Below, piece by piece: positions 1 through 9,675 of a DNA stretch of 36,449 nt. Every line of letters starts with the position of its first letter. Position 1 is the first letter of the stretch. Made by a program: the position numbers and the translations under genes. The DNA is taken from the NCBI GenBank assembly GCA_900316255.1, contig ONCI01000021.1, forward strand, positions 1 through 36,449, read 5' to 3'. The notes under the pieces are model-generated. The model made no database searches. It worked only from the letters and a program-made list of their open reading frames with translations, and was not told the DNA's origin. The DNA comes from an uncultured Eubacteriales bacterium. GTDB lineage: Bacteria; Bacillota; Clostridia; Oscillospirales; Oscillospiraceae.

Positions 1-1
1 C

Positions 2-3000
2 GTCAGCTCCGTCAGCGGCAGCAACATCAACCTGACGGACGCCGAAGGCAAGACCATTCAGATCTACAAGGCCGTCACCGGCGATGAGACCTATGCCGAG
101 GGCGACGTGATCAACTTCACCGGCGCCGTTGGCATCTACAACACGACCCTCCAGCTGCGCAACACCCTGGCCAGCGAGATCAGCCGCAAGGCCGAGGCCA
201 AGACCGGCTTCGTCACCGACCTGGCCGACCTGACCGAGGGCGCCATGGTCGTGATCCTGAACCCGGCCCACAACAAGGCCCTGAGCCAGGTCTACTCCGG
301 CAACTACAACTCCGGCGTGGACGTGGCTGTGAAGGACGGCAAGCTCACCGGCTTTGCTGCCAGCGAAGTCTGGACCGTCGGCGTCAACGCGGACGGCACC
401 TATACCTTCTCCACGGCCGATGGAAAGAAGCTCTCCATGGCCACAAGCTATTCCAGCATGTCCTTTGATAAGGATTACCCCAACTGGTCCGTGACGCCTG
501 TCGACGGCACCGAGGGCGGCTTCTACATCACCAACACCGGCCGCTCCGGCAACCGGATGGAGTGGTATGCCGACAGAAATTACTGGAGCTGCTACTACAA
601 GGACAACGAAGGCGAGCTCTTTATCCAGCAGTTCTATCTGGTGGATGAGATCCCCGCCGACCAGCCCGGCGAAGGCGAGCCCGCCGACGGCCAGCAGGTC
701 GTGATCTACTGCGCCGCCGCCGAGGGCGTGCTGGGTCTGCCCAACGACATGGGCAACAGCTTCCAGCTGGCCCCCGCCACGGTGGAAAATGACGCGGCTG
801 TCGTCTCCAACGGCGCCCTGGTCTTCACCGTGACCAGAGAAGGGGAGGACTATACCTTCGAGACCGGCGGCAAGTACCTTGCCACCAGCGACGCGGAGGA
901 CCTCTTCCTCCAGGATACCCAGGACGGGTACACCAAGTGGTATCTCACCAAGAACGGCGACGGCTTCCTGATCTACAACCGCACCGCCAAGTATAACGGG
1001 AACCCCGTCTGCATCGAGTTCTTCTCCGGCTCCTTCTCCGGCTGGACCTTCAAGAGCTCCGACGCCGCCATCTTCCGCTTCAACTTCTATCCCGTGGCGG
1101 AAGGCACCGCTGTGGTGAACGGCGTGGCACAGGTCCCCTCCGTGAACTTCGACTGCGAGGATACCCGCTATGTGGGTCAGGACTATGAGGTCAAGTTCAC
1201 GCTGGACGATCTTGCACCCGAGATCGCCGATATCTCCGTCACCTACACCATCGGCGATGTGACCGAGCAGGTGCAGGAGATGAGCTTTGCGGACAAGACC
1301 GGCTCCTTCACCCTGCCCGCCGCGGTGCTGGACGCTTCCGGCATCATCAAATCCTTCACCGTCACCGTGAGCGTGAAGAACAGCTATGATCTCACTTACG
1401 CCGGCGTCAAGACCGTCACTGTGGCGGACGAGCCCTACATCGGCAAGCTGACGCCCGCTCCCAATGCCCAGACCCTGGAGGACAAGCGTCCCGTCATTTC
1501 CGCCGAGATCGGCAACGTGGGCGAGAACGCCGTCTTCACCATGACCGTGAACGACGAGCCCGTTGATGCGGTTTACGCCGACGGCGTCCTGCGCTACCAG
1601 GCGGCCGAGGACATGGCCGACGGACGCTACACCGTCATCATCACCGCGGTGCGCGCTGACGGCAAGACCGTGGAGAAGATGTGGAGCTTCTTTGTGGGCG
1701 AGGCCCAGCTCCAGCTCTTCTTCGGCCAGCTGCACTCCCACACCACCTATTCCGACGGCTCCGGCACCCTGGATGCCGCCCTGGACTACATCTCCAAGAT
1801 CCCCGAGAGCGGCAACATCCAGTTCGTGGCCTTCACCGACCACTCCAACTACTTTGACTCCACCTCTGCCGCCAACCCCGAGGAAGCGCTCTATGACGTG
1901 AGCAAGATGACCGACGCCAGCAGAGTCACCTGGGATACCTACAAGCAGACCGTTGCGAACTTCAACGCTTCCCAGGGCGCCCTCGTGGCCATCGCCGGCT
2001 TTGAGATGACTTGGTCCGGCGGCCCCGGCCACATCAACACCTTTAACAGCCCCGGTCTTGTCTCCCGCAACAACACCACCCTGAACAACAAGACCAACGA
2101 CGCCGGCATGAAGGCCTACTACGCCCTGCTGGGCAATGAGGCGCTCTCCGGCGCGCTGAGCCAGTTCAACCACCCGGGCAAGACCTTCGGCAACTTCACG
2201 GACTTCTCCTACTGGGATGCTGTCACCGACAGCCGCATCTATCTGGTCGAGGTCGGCAACGGCGAAGGCCAGATCGGCGCCGGCGGCTACTATCCCAGCT
2301 ACGAGCAGTACATCATGGCCCTGGACAAGGGCTGGCACGTCGGCCCCACCAACAACCAGGACAACCACAAGGGCCGCTGGGGCAACGCCAACGACGCCCG
2401 CGATGTTATCCTCACCGATAACTTCAGCGAGCAGGGCATTTACGACGCCATCAAGCTCTACCGCATCTACGCCACCGAGGACAAGAACCTGGAGATCCAG
2501 TACACGGTGAACGACGAGCCTCTGGGCACCATCTTCAGCGAGATCCCCGAGGAACTGGCCTTCTCCGTCTCCGTCTACGATCCGGACGACAGCGACTCCA
2601 TCACCAAGGTGGAGCTGGTCGCCAACTCCGGCAAGGTGGCCTACACCTGGGATGATCCCAACGAGATCAAGACCGGCCTCCTGGAGGTCACCCTGGATCC
2701 CGCCTACAATTACTACTTCGTCCGCGTCACCCAGGCCGACGGCGACCTGGCGGTCACGGCGCCTGTGTGGGTGGGCGAGAGCCTGAAGCTGGGCATCTCC
2801 GCTGTGGAATGCGGCACCTCCACGCCGGTCACCGGTGAGGAATTCACCCTGAGCACCACCTTCTACAACAGCGAAGCCACCGCCGCGACGGTCAAGTCCA
2901 TCGTCTACACCGTCAACGGCAGCGAGGTCATCGGCACCGATTCTGAGCAGCACAGCATTCCCGCCAGCTCCACTGCCACCGTGGACTTCAAGTACACGCC

Positions 3001-5482
3001 CGCCGTTGCCAAGATCATGACCATCACCGTGACGGCGATCGTGGAAATGGACGGCGAGGAGTACACCTTCACCAAGGACATCGAGCTGCAGGTGAAGGAC
3101 GCCGACAAGCTGGTCTACATCGGCATCGACGCCTCCCACTACAACGAGTATGTGGCCGGCAACTACAAGGACAGCATGGGCAACTTCGGCGCCCTGGCCG
3201 CGGGCTACGGCGTCCGCACCGTGGAGCTGAAAACCTCCGAGGAACTGATCGCCGCCTGCTCCAACGAGAAGTATGTGGCCATCATCTTCACCGCGCCCTC
3301 CCGCCGTCTGCCTGCCGCCCAGTCTGACCCGAGGACCTACTCCGCCGAGGAGATCGCCGCCATTACCGCCTTCAACCAGGCCGGCGGCCAGGTGATCGTC
3401 TGCGGCTGGGCCGACAACTACGAGAACTACTCTGTCATCACCGGCAATCCCGAGGTCAAGCACATGGCCCAGACCCAGAACGAACTGCTGGCCGCGCTGG
3501 GCTCCAGCATCCGCCTGGGCGATGACGAGGCTGTGGACGATGTGCTCAACGGCGGTCAGTCCCAGCGCCTGTATTTGGACGCCTTCAACTTTGACAGCTA
3601 CCTCATGCAGGACGTCATCGTGGATCCCGAGCATCCCAACGACCGCAACTATTCCGAGGTCTACTCCAACTACGGCGGCTGCTCCGTGTTCTTTGAGGGC
3701 GAGGGCGTTCCCGCCACTGTGACGCCTATCGTCTACGGTCACAGCAGCACTTACACCAAGGACTGCGACGGAGACGGCCTGAATGAACAGATCTATCCCT
3801 ACGGCGACGGCCAGCGCGTGGTCCTCATGGCCAGCGAGCAGCTGACGGACAAGGGCCTGATCATCGTTGCGGGCGCTGCCTTCATGTCCAACTTTGAGGT
3901 CCAGGCTGCTGCTTCCAGCGGCTCCTCCGACGCGGACATGCAGAAGAACTACGCCAACTACAAGATCTGCGAGAACCTGGTGAAGGGCTTCAACGAGATC
4001 ACCGTGACGCCCATTGCCGAGGTCCAGAAGCAGACCGAGATCGGCCTGGTCTACACCATCGAGGGCACCGTGACCTCCAACGCCTCCGGCTATGACAAGG
4101 ACACCGCCTTCTTCGACTGCATCTATGTCCAGGACGAGACCGCCGGCATCTGCTGCTTCCCCGTCTCCGGCAACTACAAGATCGGCGATCGGGTCCGCAT
4201 CACGGGCTACACCGACTTCTACCAGGCTGAGATGGAGCTGCAGGTCATGAGCATCGAGGTCATCGGTGAAGGCGAGCCTGTCCAGCCCATCGAAGTCACC
4301 GCCGCCCAGATCAACGATCTGAGCGTGCTGGGCTCCCTGGTCACCCTGAAGGGCACCGTGGAGAGCTTTGAGACCGAGAACGGCCTGATCCAGACCATCC
4401 TGGTCAAGGACGCCGCCGGCAATATCGCCCGCGTGTTCATCGACGGCTACATCACCACCGCCGTGGATGTGATGGACCTGGCTGTCGGCTGCCGGATCGA
4501 GGCCACCGGTCTCAGCTCCTATGACGACACCTGGAAGGACAGCAATTACTTCCCGCGCATCCGCGTGCGCGACCGTGCGGATATCATCTGCACGCCTGCC
4601 GCGGACGCCGCCGTGGTCTATGGCCGCACCCTGCTTCTCCAGAGCAAGATCGGCATCCGCTTCTATCTGGATCTGCCCGAGACGCTTCTGGCTGACAGCG
4701 CTGCCTATGTGAGCATCGACGGCGTGAAATTCTCCGTGAGCTCTGCTCCCACCAGCACGATTTCCGGCAAGACCTATCGCAGCTTCACCATCTTCGTGAA
4801 GCTCACGGAGCTCACCGAGAAGCACCTGCTCCGCGTCTTCAACGGTGCGGACGAGGCTGTTGCGCTCCTTGATCGCGAGGGCGCCGACTATACTGCCGAG
4901 GGCTACAGCTATGCTGCCCAGCAGTACATCGAAGCGGCCCGCGGCACCGGCAATGAAAAGCTCATCAAGCTGGTCAACGCCCTGTCCGACCTGGGAAGCC
5001 TTTCGCAGCTGTATTTCAAGGTGGATGAGGAGAACCGCGCCGAAGTCCTGGCCGACCTCAGCGCTGTAACGCTGGAGTCTGTCACCGACTATGCGCCTCA
5101 GGTGAACGTGAAGGACGGCGCCGGACTGAGCTTCATCGGCAGCAGCCTGCTCCTGCGGGAGGATTTCACCATCCGTCACTACTTCAAGGTCACCGGCGAT
5201 ATCAGCCAGTACACCTTCATGGTGGACGGCAAGAAGGTCACGCCGGTCCAGAAGGGTGATTACTACTTCGTCCCGATCAAGAATATCTATTCTACGGATC
5301 TGAGCAAGAACTTCCATGTGGAGGTCAGTTCCGCCGCCTCCGGTGTGATCGCCGAGATCGATTACTGCGCCCTCAGCTATGCCTACAAGCAGCTGAATAC
5401 CGGTGAGGAATCCGATCTCACGGATCTCATCCGTGCCCTGGTGCTCTACAGCCGGGAAGCCGATTCCTACTTCGGCGGCTGA
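2..5482 (+). CDS. Large secreted multidomain protein with PHP/CehA-type metallohydrolase domain (5' partial)
   Basis: The reading frame is open from base 2, so the true start lies upstream and 1826 residues of the C-terminal part are visible. Order: the end of an OB-fold-like region; two beta-rich modules (about 180-1110); Ig-like modules (1140-1715); a PHP/CehA-McbA-type phosphoesterase domain from 1722 with HSH (1733-1741), FTDHSN (near 1832), FNHPGK (near 2165) and NNQDNHKGRW (near 2350) as likely metal ligands; a CARDB-like module (2790-3100); a glutamine-amidotransferase-like fold (3110-3950); OB-fold repeats (4010-4600); and two copies of a C-terminal module (4610-5479). No sortase motif, SLH repeat or dockerin is visible at the C-terminus. 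Related giant proteins are exported and thought to act on extracellular nucleotides or phosphoesters, but the substrate is not deducible here. The C-terminal module recurs in the protein at 22422. Confidence 0.8.
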   Translation, partial: VSSVSGSNINLTDAEGKTIQIYKAVTGDETYAEGDVINFTGAVGIYNTTLQLRNTLASEISRKAEAKTGFVTDLADLTEGAMVVILNPAHNKALSQVYSGNYNSGVDVAVKDGKLTGFAASEVWTVGVNADGTYTFSTADGKKLSMATSYSSMSFDKDYPNWSVTPVDGTEGGFYITNTGRSGNRMEWYADRNYWSCYYKDNEGELFIQQFYLVDEIPADQPGEGEPADGQQVVIYCAAAEGVLGLPNDMGNSFQLAPATVENDAAVVSNGALVFTVTREGEDYTFETGGKYLATSDAEDLFLQDTQDGYTKWYLTKNGDGFLIYNRTAKYNGNPVCIEFFSGSFSGWTFKSSDAAIFRFNFYPVAEGTAVVNGVAQVPSVNFDCEDTRYVGQDYEVKFTLDDLAPEIADISVTYTIGDVTEQVQEMSFADKTGSFTLPAAVLDASGIIKSFTVTVSVKNSYDLTYAGVKTVTVADEPYIGKLTPAPNAQTLEDKRPVISAEIGNVGENAVFTMTVNDEPVDAVYADGVLRYQAAEDMADGRYTVIITAVRADGKTVEKMWSFFVGEAQLQLFFGQLHSHTTYSDGSGTLDAALDYISKIPESGNIQFVAFTDHSNYFDSTSAANPEEALYDVSKMTDASRVTWDTYKQTVANFNASQGALVAIAGFEMTWSGGPGHINTFNSPGLVSRNNTTLNNKTNDAGMKAYYALLGNEALSGALSQFNHPGKTFGNFTDFSYWDAVTDSRIYLVEVGNGEGQIGAGGYYPSYEQYIMALDKGWHVGPTNNQDNHKGRWGNANDARDVILTDNFSEQGIYDAIKLYRIYATEDKNLEIQYTVNDEPLGTIFSEIPEELAFSVSVYDPDDSDSITKVELVANSGKVAYTWDDPNEIKTGLLEVTLDPAYNYYFVRVTQADGDLAVTAPVWVGESLKLGISAVECGTSTPVTGEEFTLSTTFYNSEATAATVKSIVYTVNGSEVIGTDSEQHSIPASSTATVDFKYTPAVAKIMTITVTAIVEMDGEEYTFTKDIELQVKDADKLVYIGIDASHYNEYVAGNYKDSMGNFGALAAGYGVRTVELKTSEELIAACSNEKYVAIIFTAPSRRLPAAQSDPRTYSAEEIAAITAFNQAGGQVIVCGWADNYENYSVITGNPEVKHMAQTQNELLAALGSSIRLGDDEAVDDVLNGGQSQRLYLDAFNFDSYLMQDVIVDPEHPNDRNYSEVYSNYGGCSVFFEGEGVPATVTPIVYGHSSTYTKDCDGDGLNEQIYPYGDGQRVVLMASEQLTDKGLIIVAGAAFMSNFEVQAAASSGSSDADMQKNYANYKICENLVKGFNEITVTPIAEVQKQTEIGLVYTIEGTVTSNASGYDKDTAFFDCIYVQDETAGICCFPVSGNYKIGDRVRITGYTDFYQAEMELQVMSIEVIGEGEPVQPIEVTAAQINDLSVLGSLVTLKGTVESFETENGLIQTILVKDAAGNIARVFIDGYITTAVDVMDLAVGCRIEATGLSSYDDTWKDSNYFPRIRVRDRADIICTPAADAAVVYGRTLLLQSKIGIRFYLDLPETLLADSAAYVSIDGVKFSVSSAPTSTISGKTYRSFTIFVKLTELTEKHLLRVFNGADEAVALLDREGADYTAEGYSYAAQQYIEAARGTGNEKLIKLVNALSDLGSLSQLYFKVDEENRAEVLADLSAVTLESVTDYAPQVNVKDGAGLSFIGSSLLLREDFTIRHYFKVTGDISQYTFMVDGKKVTPVQKGDYYFVPIKNIYSTDLSKNFHVEVSSAASGVIAEIDYCALSYAYKQLNTGEESDLTDLIRALVLYSREADSYFGG

Positions 5483-5492
5483 TCCCGGACAG

Positions 5493-5512
5493 CCTCCCTT
5501 GCAGAAGGGAGG
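5493..5512 (+). other. Small hairpin after the large secreted protein gene
   Basis: The arms CCTCCCTT and AAGGGAGG are separated by GCAG. It lies 10 bases after the stop codon and upstream of the stronger terminator at 5565. It has no T-run, so it is more likely a 3' stabilising structure than a terminator. Confidence 0.45.
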
Positions 5513-5564
5513 ATAAGCGAATCGGCAGGGAAGGGCGCCTTCTCTCGCGAAAACCTTAAGCACC

Positions 5565-5597
5565 AAACCCCCGGGCTGCGGCCCGGGGGTTTTCTTT
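5565..5597 (+). terminator. Rho-independent terminator
   Basis: A perfect 12-bp stem (AAACCCCCGGGC / GCCCGGGGGTTT, loop TGCG) is followed by TTTTC. It ends the transcript of the large secreted protein. The stretch 5598-5818 that follows holds no gene I can support. Confidence 0.85.
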
Positions 5598-5818
5598 CGG
5601 CCTGTCCTGTCTCGCTTCTCCCGTCCCGGGGAGGAGAAGAAAGAACGGAAAGGAAATAAGGAAGCGGAAACGGGAGAGCCTAAGCAAGAAAGAAGGAAGA
5701 CGCCGGCACCAGGGCAATGACGGAGGGGCTGTCATCCCTTCGGAAGATCCAACGGGCGCATCCTCCTGGCCGGAGTCAACGTTCTCGGGTCCGCTCCTTT
5801 GCCGTTTCCGTCTTTCCA

Positions 5819-5847
5819 TTGACAGCCGCGGCAAAACCATCTACAAT
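5819..5847 (+). promoter_or_regulatory. Sigma-A promoter for the PrsW-like gene
   Basis: TTGACA at 5819-5824, a 17-bp spacer and TACAAT at 5842-5847. Transcription would start near 5854, giving a leader of about 26 bases to the GTG at 5881. Confidence 0.75.
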
Positions 5848-5880
5848 ACCAACGATACCCGAAAGGAGGGAGTGAGCTTC

Positions 5881-6633
5881 GTGAATTTGATTTTGATCCT
5901 GGCCGCCGTGATCCCGGCCCTGTTTCTGCTGGTGCAGGTCTACCGGGCGGACCGTCTGGAAAAGGAGCCGCTCTCTCTGCTCATCAGCCTGGTCCTCTGG
6001 GGCGTCGTGGCAACAGAGCTGGCCGCTCTCTCCGAGCAGGCGGGCATTTTGATCCTGCAGCGCCTCTTCCGTCCCAGCCAGGCCGTCGCCTGGAATTTCC
6101 GCTGGGCAGGTCCTACCCAGGCTGTCGCGGCCCAGGGCTCTGTGGTCTATGACGCGCTGCTTTACTTTGGGGTGGTGGCCGTCTCGGAGGAGGGCTTCAA
6201 ATTTCTCCTGCTCCACCGCCGGACCTGGCGGGAGGAGGAATTCAACTGCTGCTTTGACGGCGTGGTCTATGCCGTCTTTCTGTCCCTGGGCTTTGCCCTT
6301 TGGGAGAATATCCGTTATGTTCTGGCCTACGGCTTCGGCACGGCCATCGCCCGCGCGCTCACCGCGGTCCCCGGCCACGCCTGCTTCGGCGTGTTCATGG
6401 GCGCCTGGTACGGGGCGGCCAAGCGGGAGGCTCTCTCCGGAAAACGGCAGAAGAGCCGCTGGCTCCGCTTCCTGGCCTTCCTGGTGCCCTGCCTGCTCCA
6501 CGGAGCCTATGACTTCATCGCCACCACCCGGCTGCTGGAATACGGCTGGCTCTTCCTTCCCTTTGTGGCCGGCCTCTTCCTGGTTTCCGTCGGCCTTGTT
6601 CGCCATCTCTCCCGGGGAGACAGGTATATCTGA
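5881..6633 (+). CDS. PrsW-family intramembrane metalloprotease
   Basis: A 250-residue polytopic membrane protein. The PrsW signature is present: EExxK (E103, E104, K107), DGVVYAVFLSLGFALWEN (126-143, with E142-N143), GHACFGVFMG (165-174) and LLHGAYDF (205-212). Conserved Glu and His residues in membrane helices form the presumed metal site. In Bacillus subtilis, PrsW cleaves the anti-sigma factor RsiW at site 1; the substrate here is unknown and no anti-sigma gene is adjacent. I prefer GTG 5881 over GTG 5872 because the ribosome-binding site AAAGGAGG ends at 5869, leaving only 2 bases before 5872 but 11 before 5881. The MATE gene follows after 36 bases and is probably co-transcribed. Confidence 0.85.
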   Translation: MNLILILAAVIPALFLLVQVYRADRLEKEPLSLLISLVLWGVVATELAALSEQAGILILQRLFRPSQAVAWNFRWAGPTQAVAAQGSVVYDALLYFGVVAVSEEGFKFLLLHRRTWREEEFNCCFDGVVYAVFLSLGFALWENIRYVLAYGFGTAIARALTAVPGHACFGVFMGAWYGAAKREALSGKRQKSRWLRFLAFLVPCLLHGAYDFIATTRLLEYGWLFLPFVAGLFLVSVGLVRHLSRGDRYI

Positions 6634-6669
6634 TCCAATCCCGCAAATACCGTTTATCTGGAGTCTGCC

Positions 6670-8058
6670 ATGCGTCTTCGCTCTTATATCGGCGACCGGG
6701 CCTTCTACCGACGCCTTTCCGCCGTCATGGTCCCCATCCTCATTCAGCAGCTCATCACCAATTTTGTGAGCCTGCTGGATAACCTGATGGTCGGCCAGGT
6801 GGGCACCGAACCCATGTCCGGCGTCGCCATCGTGAACCAGCTGCTCTTCGTCTATAATCTCTGTATCTTCGGCGGCCTTGCCGGCGCCGGGATCTTCACG
6901 GCCCAATTCTACGGCAAGGGCGATCAGGAAGGGCTGCGCAGCACCGTGCGCTTCAAGCTCTGGTTCGCTCTGCTTGCGGTGCTGACCTGTCTGGGGGTCT
7001 TCCTCTTGTTTGGGGACAAGCTGATCACCCTTTTCCTCCATCCCGGGGAAGAGGACCTGGACCTGGCGGCCACCCTCCATTATGCCAAAGAATACATGGC
7101 CGTCATGTTGATCCAGACGGCGCCCTTTGCCCTCTCCCAGGTCTATTCCGGCACCCTGCGGGAGACCGGGGAGACCCTGCTCCCCATGCGGGCCGGCATC
7201 GTCGCCGTTTTCGTGAACCTTGTTTTCAACTATGTCCTCATCTTCGGCAAGCTTGGCGTTCCCGCTCTCGGGGTGGTGGGTGCGGCAGCGGCCACAGTCC
7301 TCTCCCGCTTCGTGGAGCTTGCCATCATTCTGGTCTGGACCCACAGCCACCGGGAGCGCTGTCCCTTCGCCGTGGGGCTCTACCGCAGCCTCCGCGTTCC
7401 GTCTGCGCTGTTTCGCCGTATCCTGGTCCTGGGAACCCCGCTGCTTTTGAATGAATTCCTTTGGTCCGGCGGCATGACTGTGCTGAACCAGTGCTATTCC
7501 CTCAGGGGCCTGGAGGTGGTCTCCGCCTTCAACATCTCCAACACGGTGGGCAACCTCTTCTTCTGCGCCTTTATCGCCATGGGCAATGCCATCTCCATCA
7601 TCGTCGGCCAGCTTCTCGGCGCCGGGGAACTGGAGCGGGCCGTGGACGAGGACCGCAAACTCATCGCCTTTTCCCTGGCTCTCAGTGTGGGCGTGGGCCT
7701 GCTCATGGCCCTGGTCTCGCCCTTCATCCCCCAGGTCTACAACACTACCGATACCGTGAAGGCCCTGGCCGTGAAGCTCCTGCTGGTCTATGCCGCCATG
7801 ATGCCCCTCTTCTCCTACACCAACAGCTGCTATTTCACCCTTCGCTCCGGCGGCAAGACCCTCATTACCTTCGCCTTTGACAGCCTCTTCGTCTGGGTCT
7901 TCAGCATCCCTGCGGCCTTTTACTTCTCCCGCGGCACGGACATGGGGATCGTGCTCATGTATGCCATCGTGGAGCTGCTGAACCTGGTGAAGTGCTTGAT
8001 CGGCGCGGTGCTGGTCCGCAGGCGCCGCTGGGTGGTGAACCTGGTAGGCAAGGCCTGA
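6670..8058 (+). CDS. MATE-family multidrug/cation antiporter
   Basis: A 462-residue protein with about 12 membrane helices in two homologous six-helix halves, the usual size for the family. The N-terminal half carries the typical VSLLDNLMVGQVG segment, followed by GVAIVNQLLF, and the pattern is echoed in the second half (FNISNTVGNLFFCAFIAMGNA). MATE proteins export organic cations or drugs in exchange for Na+ or H+; the substrate cannot be read from sequence. The ATG at 6670 has only a weak GGAG upstream, and the gene sits 36 bases behind the PrsW-like gene with no promoter between them, so it is probably the second gene of that transcript. It converges on sigE. Confidence 0.9.
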   Translation: MRLRSYIGDRAFYRRLSAVMVPILIQQLITNFVSLLDNLMVGQVGTEPMSGVAIVNQLLFVYNLCIFGGLAGAGIFTAQFYGKGDQEGLRSTVRFKLWFALLAVLTCLGVFLLFGDKLITLFLHPGEEDLDLAATLHYAKEYMAVMLIQTAPFALSQVYSGTLRETGETLLPMRAGIVAVFVNLVFNYVLIFGKLGVPALGVVGAAAATVLSRFVELAIILVWTHSHRERCPFAVGLYRSLRVPSALFRRILVLGTPLLLNEFLWSGGMTVLNQCYSLRGLEVVSAFNISNTVGNLFFCAFIAMGNAISIIVGQLLGAGELERAVDEDRKLIAFSLALSVGVGLLMALVSPFIPQVYNTTDTVKALAVKLLLVYAAMMPLFSYTNSCYFTLRSGGKTLITFAFDSLFVWVFSIPAAFYFSRGTDMGIVLMYAIVELLNLVKCLIGAVLVRRRRWVVNLVGKA

Positions 8059-8077
8059 ACCTCTTGCTCGATTTCCG

Positions 8078-8096
8078 TCTCTCTCTCTCTCTCTCT
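8078..8096. repeat. CT dinucleotide run
   Basis: About nine consecutive TC units lie between the convergent MATE and sigE genes, directly next to the 18-bp repeat at 8100. Confidence 0.8.
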
Positions 8097-8099
8097 TCA

Positions 8100-8117
8100 C
8101 TATTCACTCTTCACTTT
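8100..8117 (-). repeat. Copy of an 18-bp gene-end repeat (AAAGTGAAGAGTGAATAG)
   Basis: On the minus strand this reads AAAGTGAAGAGTGAATAG. It is an exact match, in inverted orientation, to 11756-11773 at the end of uppS. It lies just past the original stop codon of sigE and supplies the stop used by the frameshifted sigE. Confidence 0.8.
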
Positions 8118-8803
8118 ATTATACCTGCATCCTGCGCGTCATGTCCTTTTTCAGACGTTCCAGGATCCGCTTTTCGATCGGCCACCTCTTTTTGCGTATA
8201 CTCCCGTCCGTGAGGCAGCCCGAAGCGCAGGGAGACGATCCTCTTTTCCCGCTCCGACAGGCAGCTCAGCGCCTCCAAAAGCACCTGTTTGTCCGCGTCG
8301 TCCTCCAGAGGTCGGGAGACCTCGTCCGCTTCCGTGCCCAGAATGTCCGAGAGCAGCAGTTCGTTCCCATCCCAGTCGGTGTTCAGCGGCTCATCAAAGC
8401 TCACCTCGCTCCGCTGGGCGCTGATTTTCCTCAGGTGCATCAGGATCTCGTTTTCGATGCAGCGGGAAGCGTAGGTGGCGAGCTTGATATTCCTCCCTGG
8501 CTTAAAGGTGTTGATGGATTTGATGAGCCCGATGGTGCCGATGGAGATCAGATCCTCGATGTTGACGCCGGTGTTCTCAAAGCGCTTGGCGATGAACACC
8601 ACCAGGCGCAGATTGTGCTCGATCAGGCGGCTTCGCGCGCTTTCGTCCCCCTGGCAGAGCGCGGCGATGCTCTTGTCCTCCTCCGCGCGGCTCAGGGGGG
8701 CAGGCAGCGTGTCGCTGCCGCCGATGTAGTAGACCTGGGACTGGAGTCCCAAAAGCTGCAGGATCCTGTCCTGCAGACTTGGAACGTTTCCTTCGATTTG
8801 CAT
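8111..8803 (-). pseudogene. sigE: Sporulation sigma factor SigE with frameshifting deletion in region 4.2
   Basis: Mother-cell sigma factor of early sporulation. Start ATG 8803 has AGGAGG four bases upstream. The pro-sequence region ([12 protein letters not shown]), region 2 ([31 protein letters not shown]), [19 protein letters not shown] and [15 protein letters not shown] all match the family. After YTQKEVAD the frame breaks near 8176: the normal continuation, MLGISQSYISRL or similar, is missing, and the conserved tail [18 protein letters not shown] is present but in another frame, ending at the TAA at 8119-8121. Compared with the family, a net 35 bases are absent, removing the DNA-recognition helix. 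As written, the protein ends in an unrelated tail with stop at 8111. The product should not recognise -35 elements. A real mutation and an assembly error are both possible. Confidence 0.85.
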
Positions 8804-8814
8804 GCTTCCTCCTG

Positions 8815-9621
8815 TCAAAGAATTGCCTCAAAACCGTTTCCCCGCGCTTCCGGAGAAACGGCAACCAATAGATCCCCGGCCTCCCTGCCGTCGATCCAGA
8901 TCTGTTCCGGACGAAACACCGGCACCAGCCCGCTGCCGCCCAGACTGCGGAAGGGGATGAGCCGGAGCTTCCCCATATACGCCGGAAGCTGTGACAACGC
9001 CTCTACCAGGTCAATGGGTGCAAGCTCCTCCAGAAGGACGCTGTGCTCCAGAAAAATGGGACGCAGCGCCGGAGGGGAGACGATCACTGCGCGCTCGCCG
9101 GTGTCAGGGCAGCGAAGACTGTTCCCACTGTCCACCAGAGCGGAAAAAACGGCCTCCCGACCCTGAAAGAGGAGCCTGACCTGCGCCTTCCGCTGCCCGT
9201 CCCAGCGCTCGCGGGTGCGGGAAAACAGCTTCAGCAGTCCGTAACAGCAGAAAAAGACGGCCAGGAGCTCCCGCAGAGAGAAGCACCGAAGCGCTCCCGG
9301 GCGGGGCATCAGCGCATAGAGCGCACCGCCGAAGAGCGCCGCGACGGCGAGCATGGTCAGCATACAGCGCAGGGGGCGGGCCTCTCCCCCAAAGGCAAGC
9401 AGACCCATGAGCAGAGCCGCCCCGAGCCGCCAGCAGGGGGCGGAGAGAAAGGCAAGAGCCGGCAGAACGGAAAGGGCGGCATAGACCGCACCCAGGAGCG
9501 AGGCCAGGAGATACCGCATCCGTCTCAGCCGCAGGGAACAGATCCTCCCGGCACTCAGACAGATCAGATAATCCGCCGAGAGATTGAGGAAAAAGAACAG
9601 ATCCAGATAGAGCGATTTCAT
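8815..9621 (-). CDS. spoIIGA: Sigma-E processing peptidase SpoIIGA
   Basis: A 268-residue protein. The N-terminal half is membrane-embedded with about five helices (residues 1-130) and starts [20 protein letters not shown], as expected for SpoIIGA. The C-terminal half is the aspartic-protease-like domain with [19 protein letters not shown], whose D164 corresponds to the catalytic Asp of B. subtilis SpoIIGA. It cleaves the pro-sequence of pro-SigE at the sporulation septum. It lies directly upstream of sigE with an 11-base gap, the classic spoIIG order. It looks intact even though its substrate gene is broken, which fits a recent sigE lesion or an assembly fault. The ATG at 9621 is preceded only by GAGG two bases away. 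Confidence 0.9.
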   Translation of the reverse strand: MKSLYLDLFFFLNLSADYLICLSAGRICSLRLRRMRYLLASLLGAVYAALSVLPALAFLSAPCWRLGAALLMGLLAFGGEARPLRCMLTMLAVAALFGGALYALMPRPGALRCFSLRELLAVFFCCYGLLKLFSRTRERWDGQRKAQVRLLFQGREAVFSALVDSGNSLRCPDTGERAVIVSPPALRPIFLEHSVLLEELAPIDLVEALSQLPAYMGKLRLIPFRSLGGSGLVPVFRPEQIWIDGREAGDLLVAVSPEARGNGFEAIL

Positions 9622-9627
9622 GGCCTC

Positions 9628-9675
9628 ATTGTAACGCAGGGGGCAGGGGAGTTTTTGTCAATTGGGAATTGTCAA
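9628..9675 (-). promoter_or_regulatory. Possible spoIIG-type promoter with 22-bp spacer and Spo0A-box-like repeats
   Basis: On the minus strand, TTGACA (9656-9661) and TACAAT (9628-9633) are 22 bp apart. This is the unusual spacing known for the Spo0A-activated B. subtilis spoIIG promoter. A second TTGACA copy at 9670-9675, in TTTGACA, is one base from the reverse 0A box TTCGACA. The predicted start would fall at or next to the spoIIGA ATG, implying a leaderless message, which lowers confidence. Confidence 0.4.

Noticed and set aside
5556-5840. A 94-codon minus-strand frame in the gap before the PrsW-like gene
   Set aside because: Low-complexity product, overlaps the terminator and promoter, and no ribosome-binding site.
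5776-8100. A 774-codon open frame on the minus strand opposite the PrsW-like and MATE genes
   Set aside because: It is antisense to two convincing genes, has a low-complexity His/Gly/Glu-rich product and no ribosome-binding site. It is an effect of high GC content.
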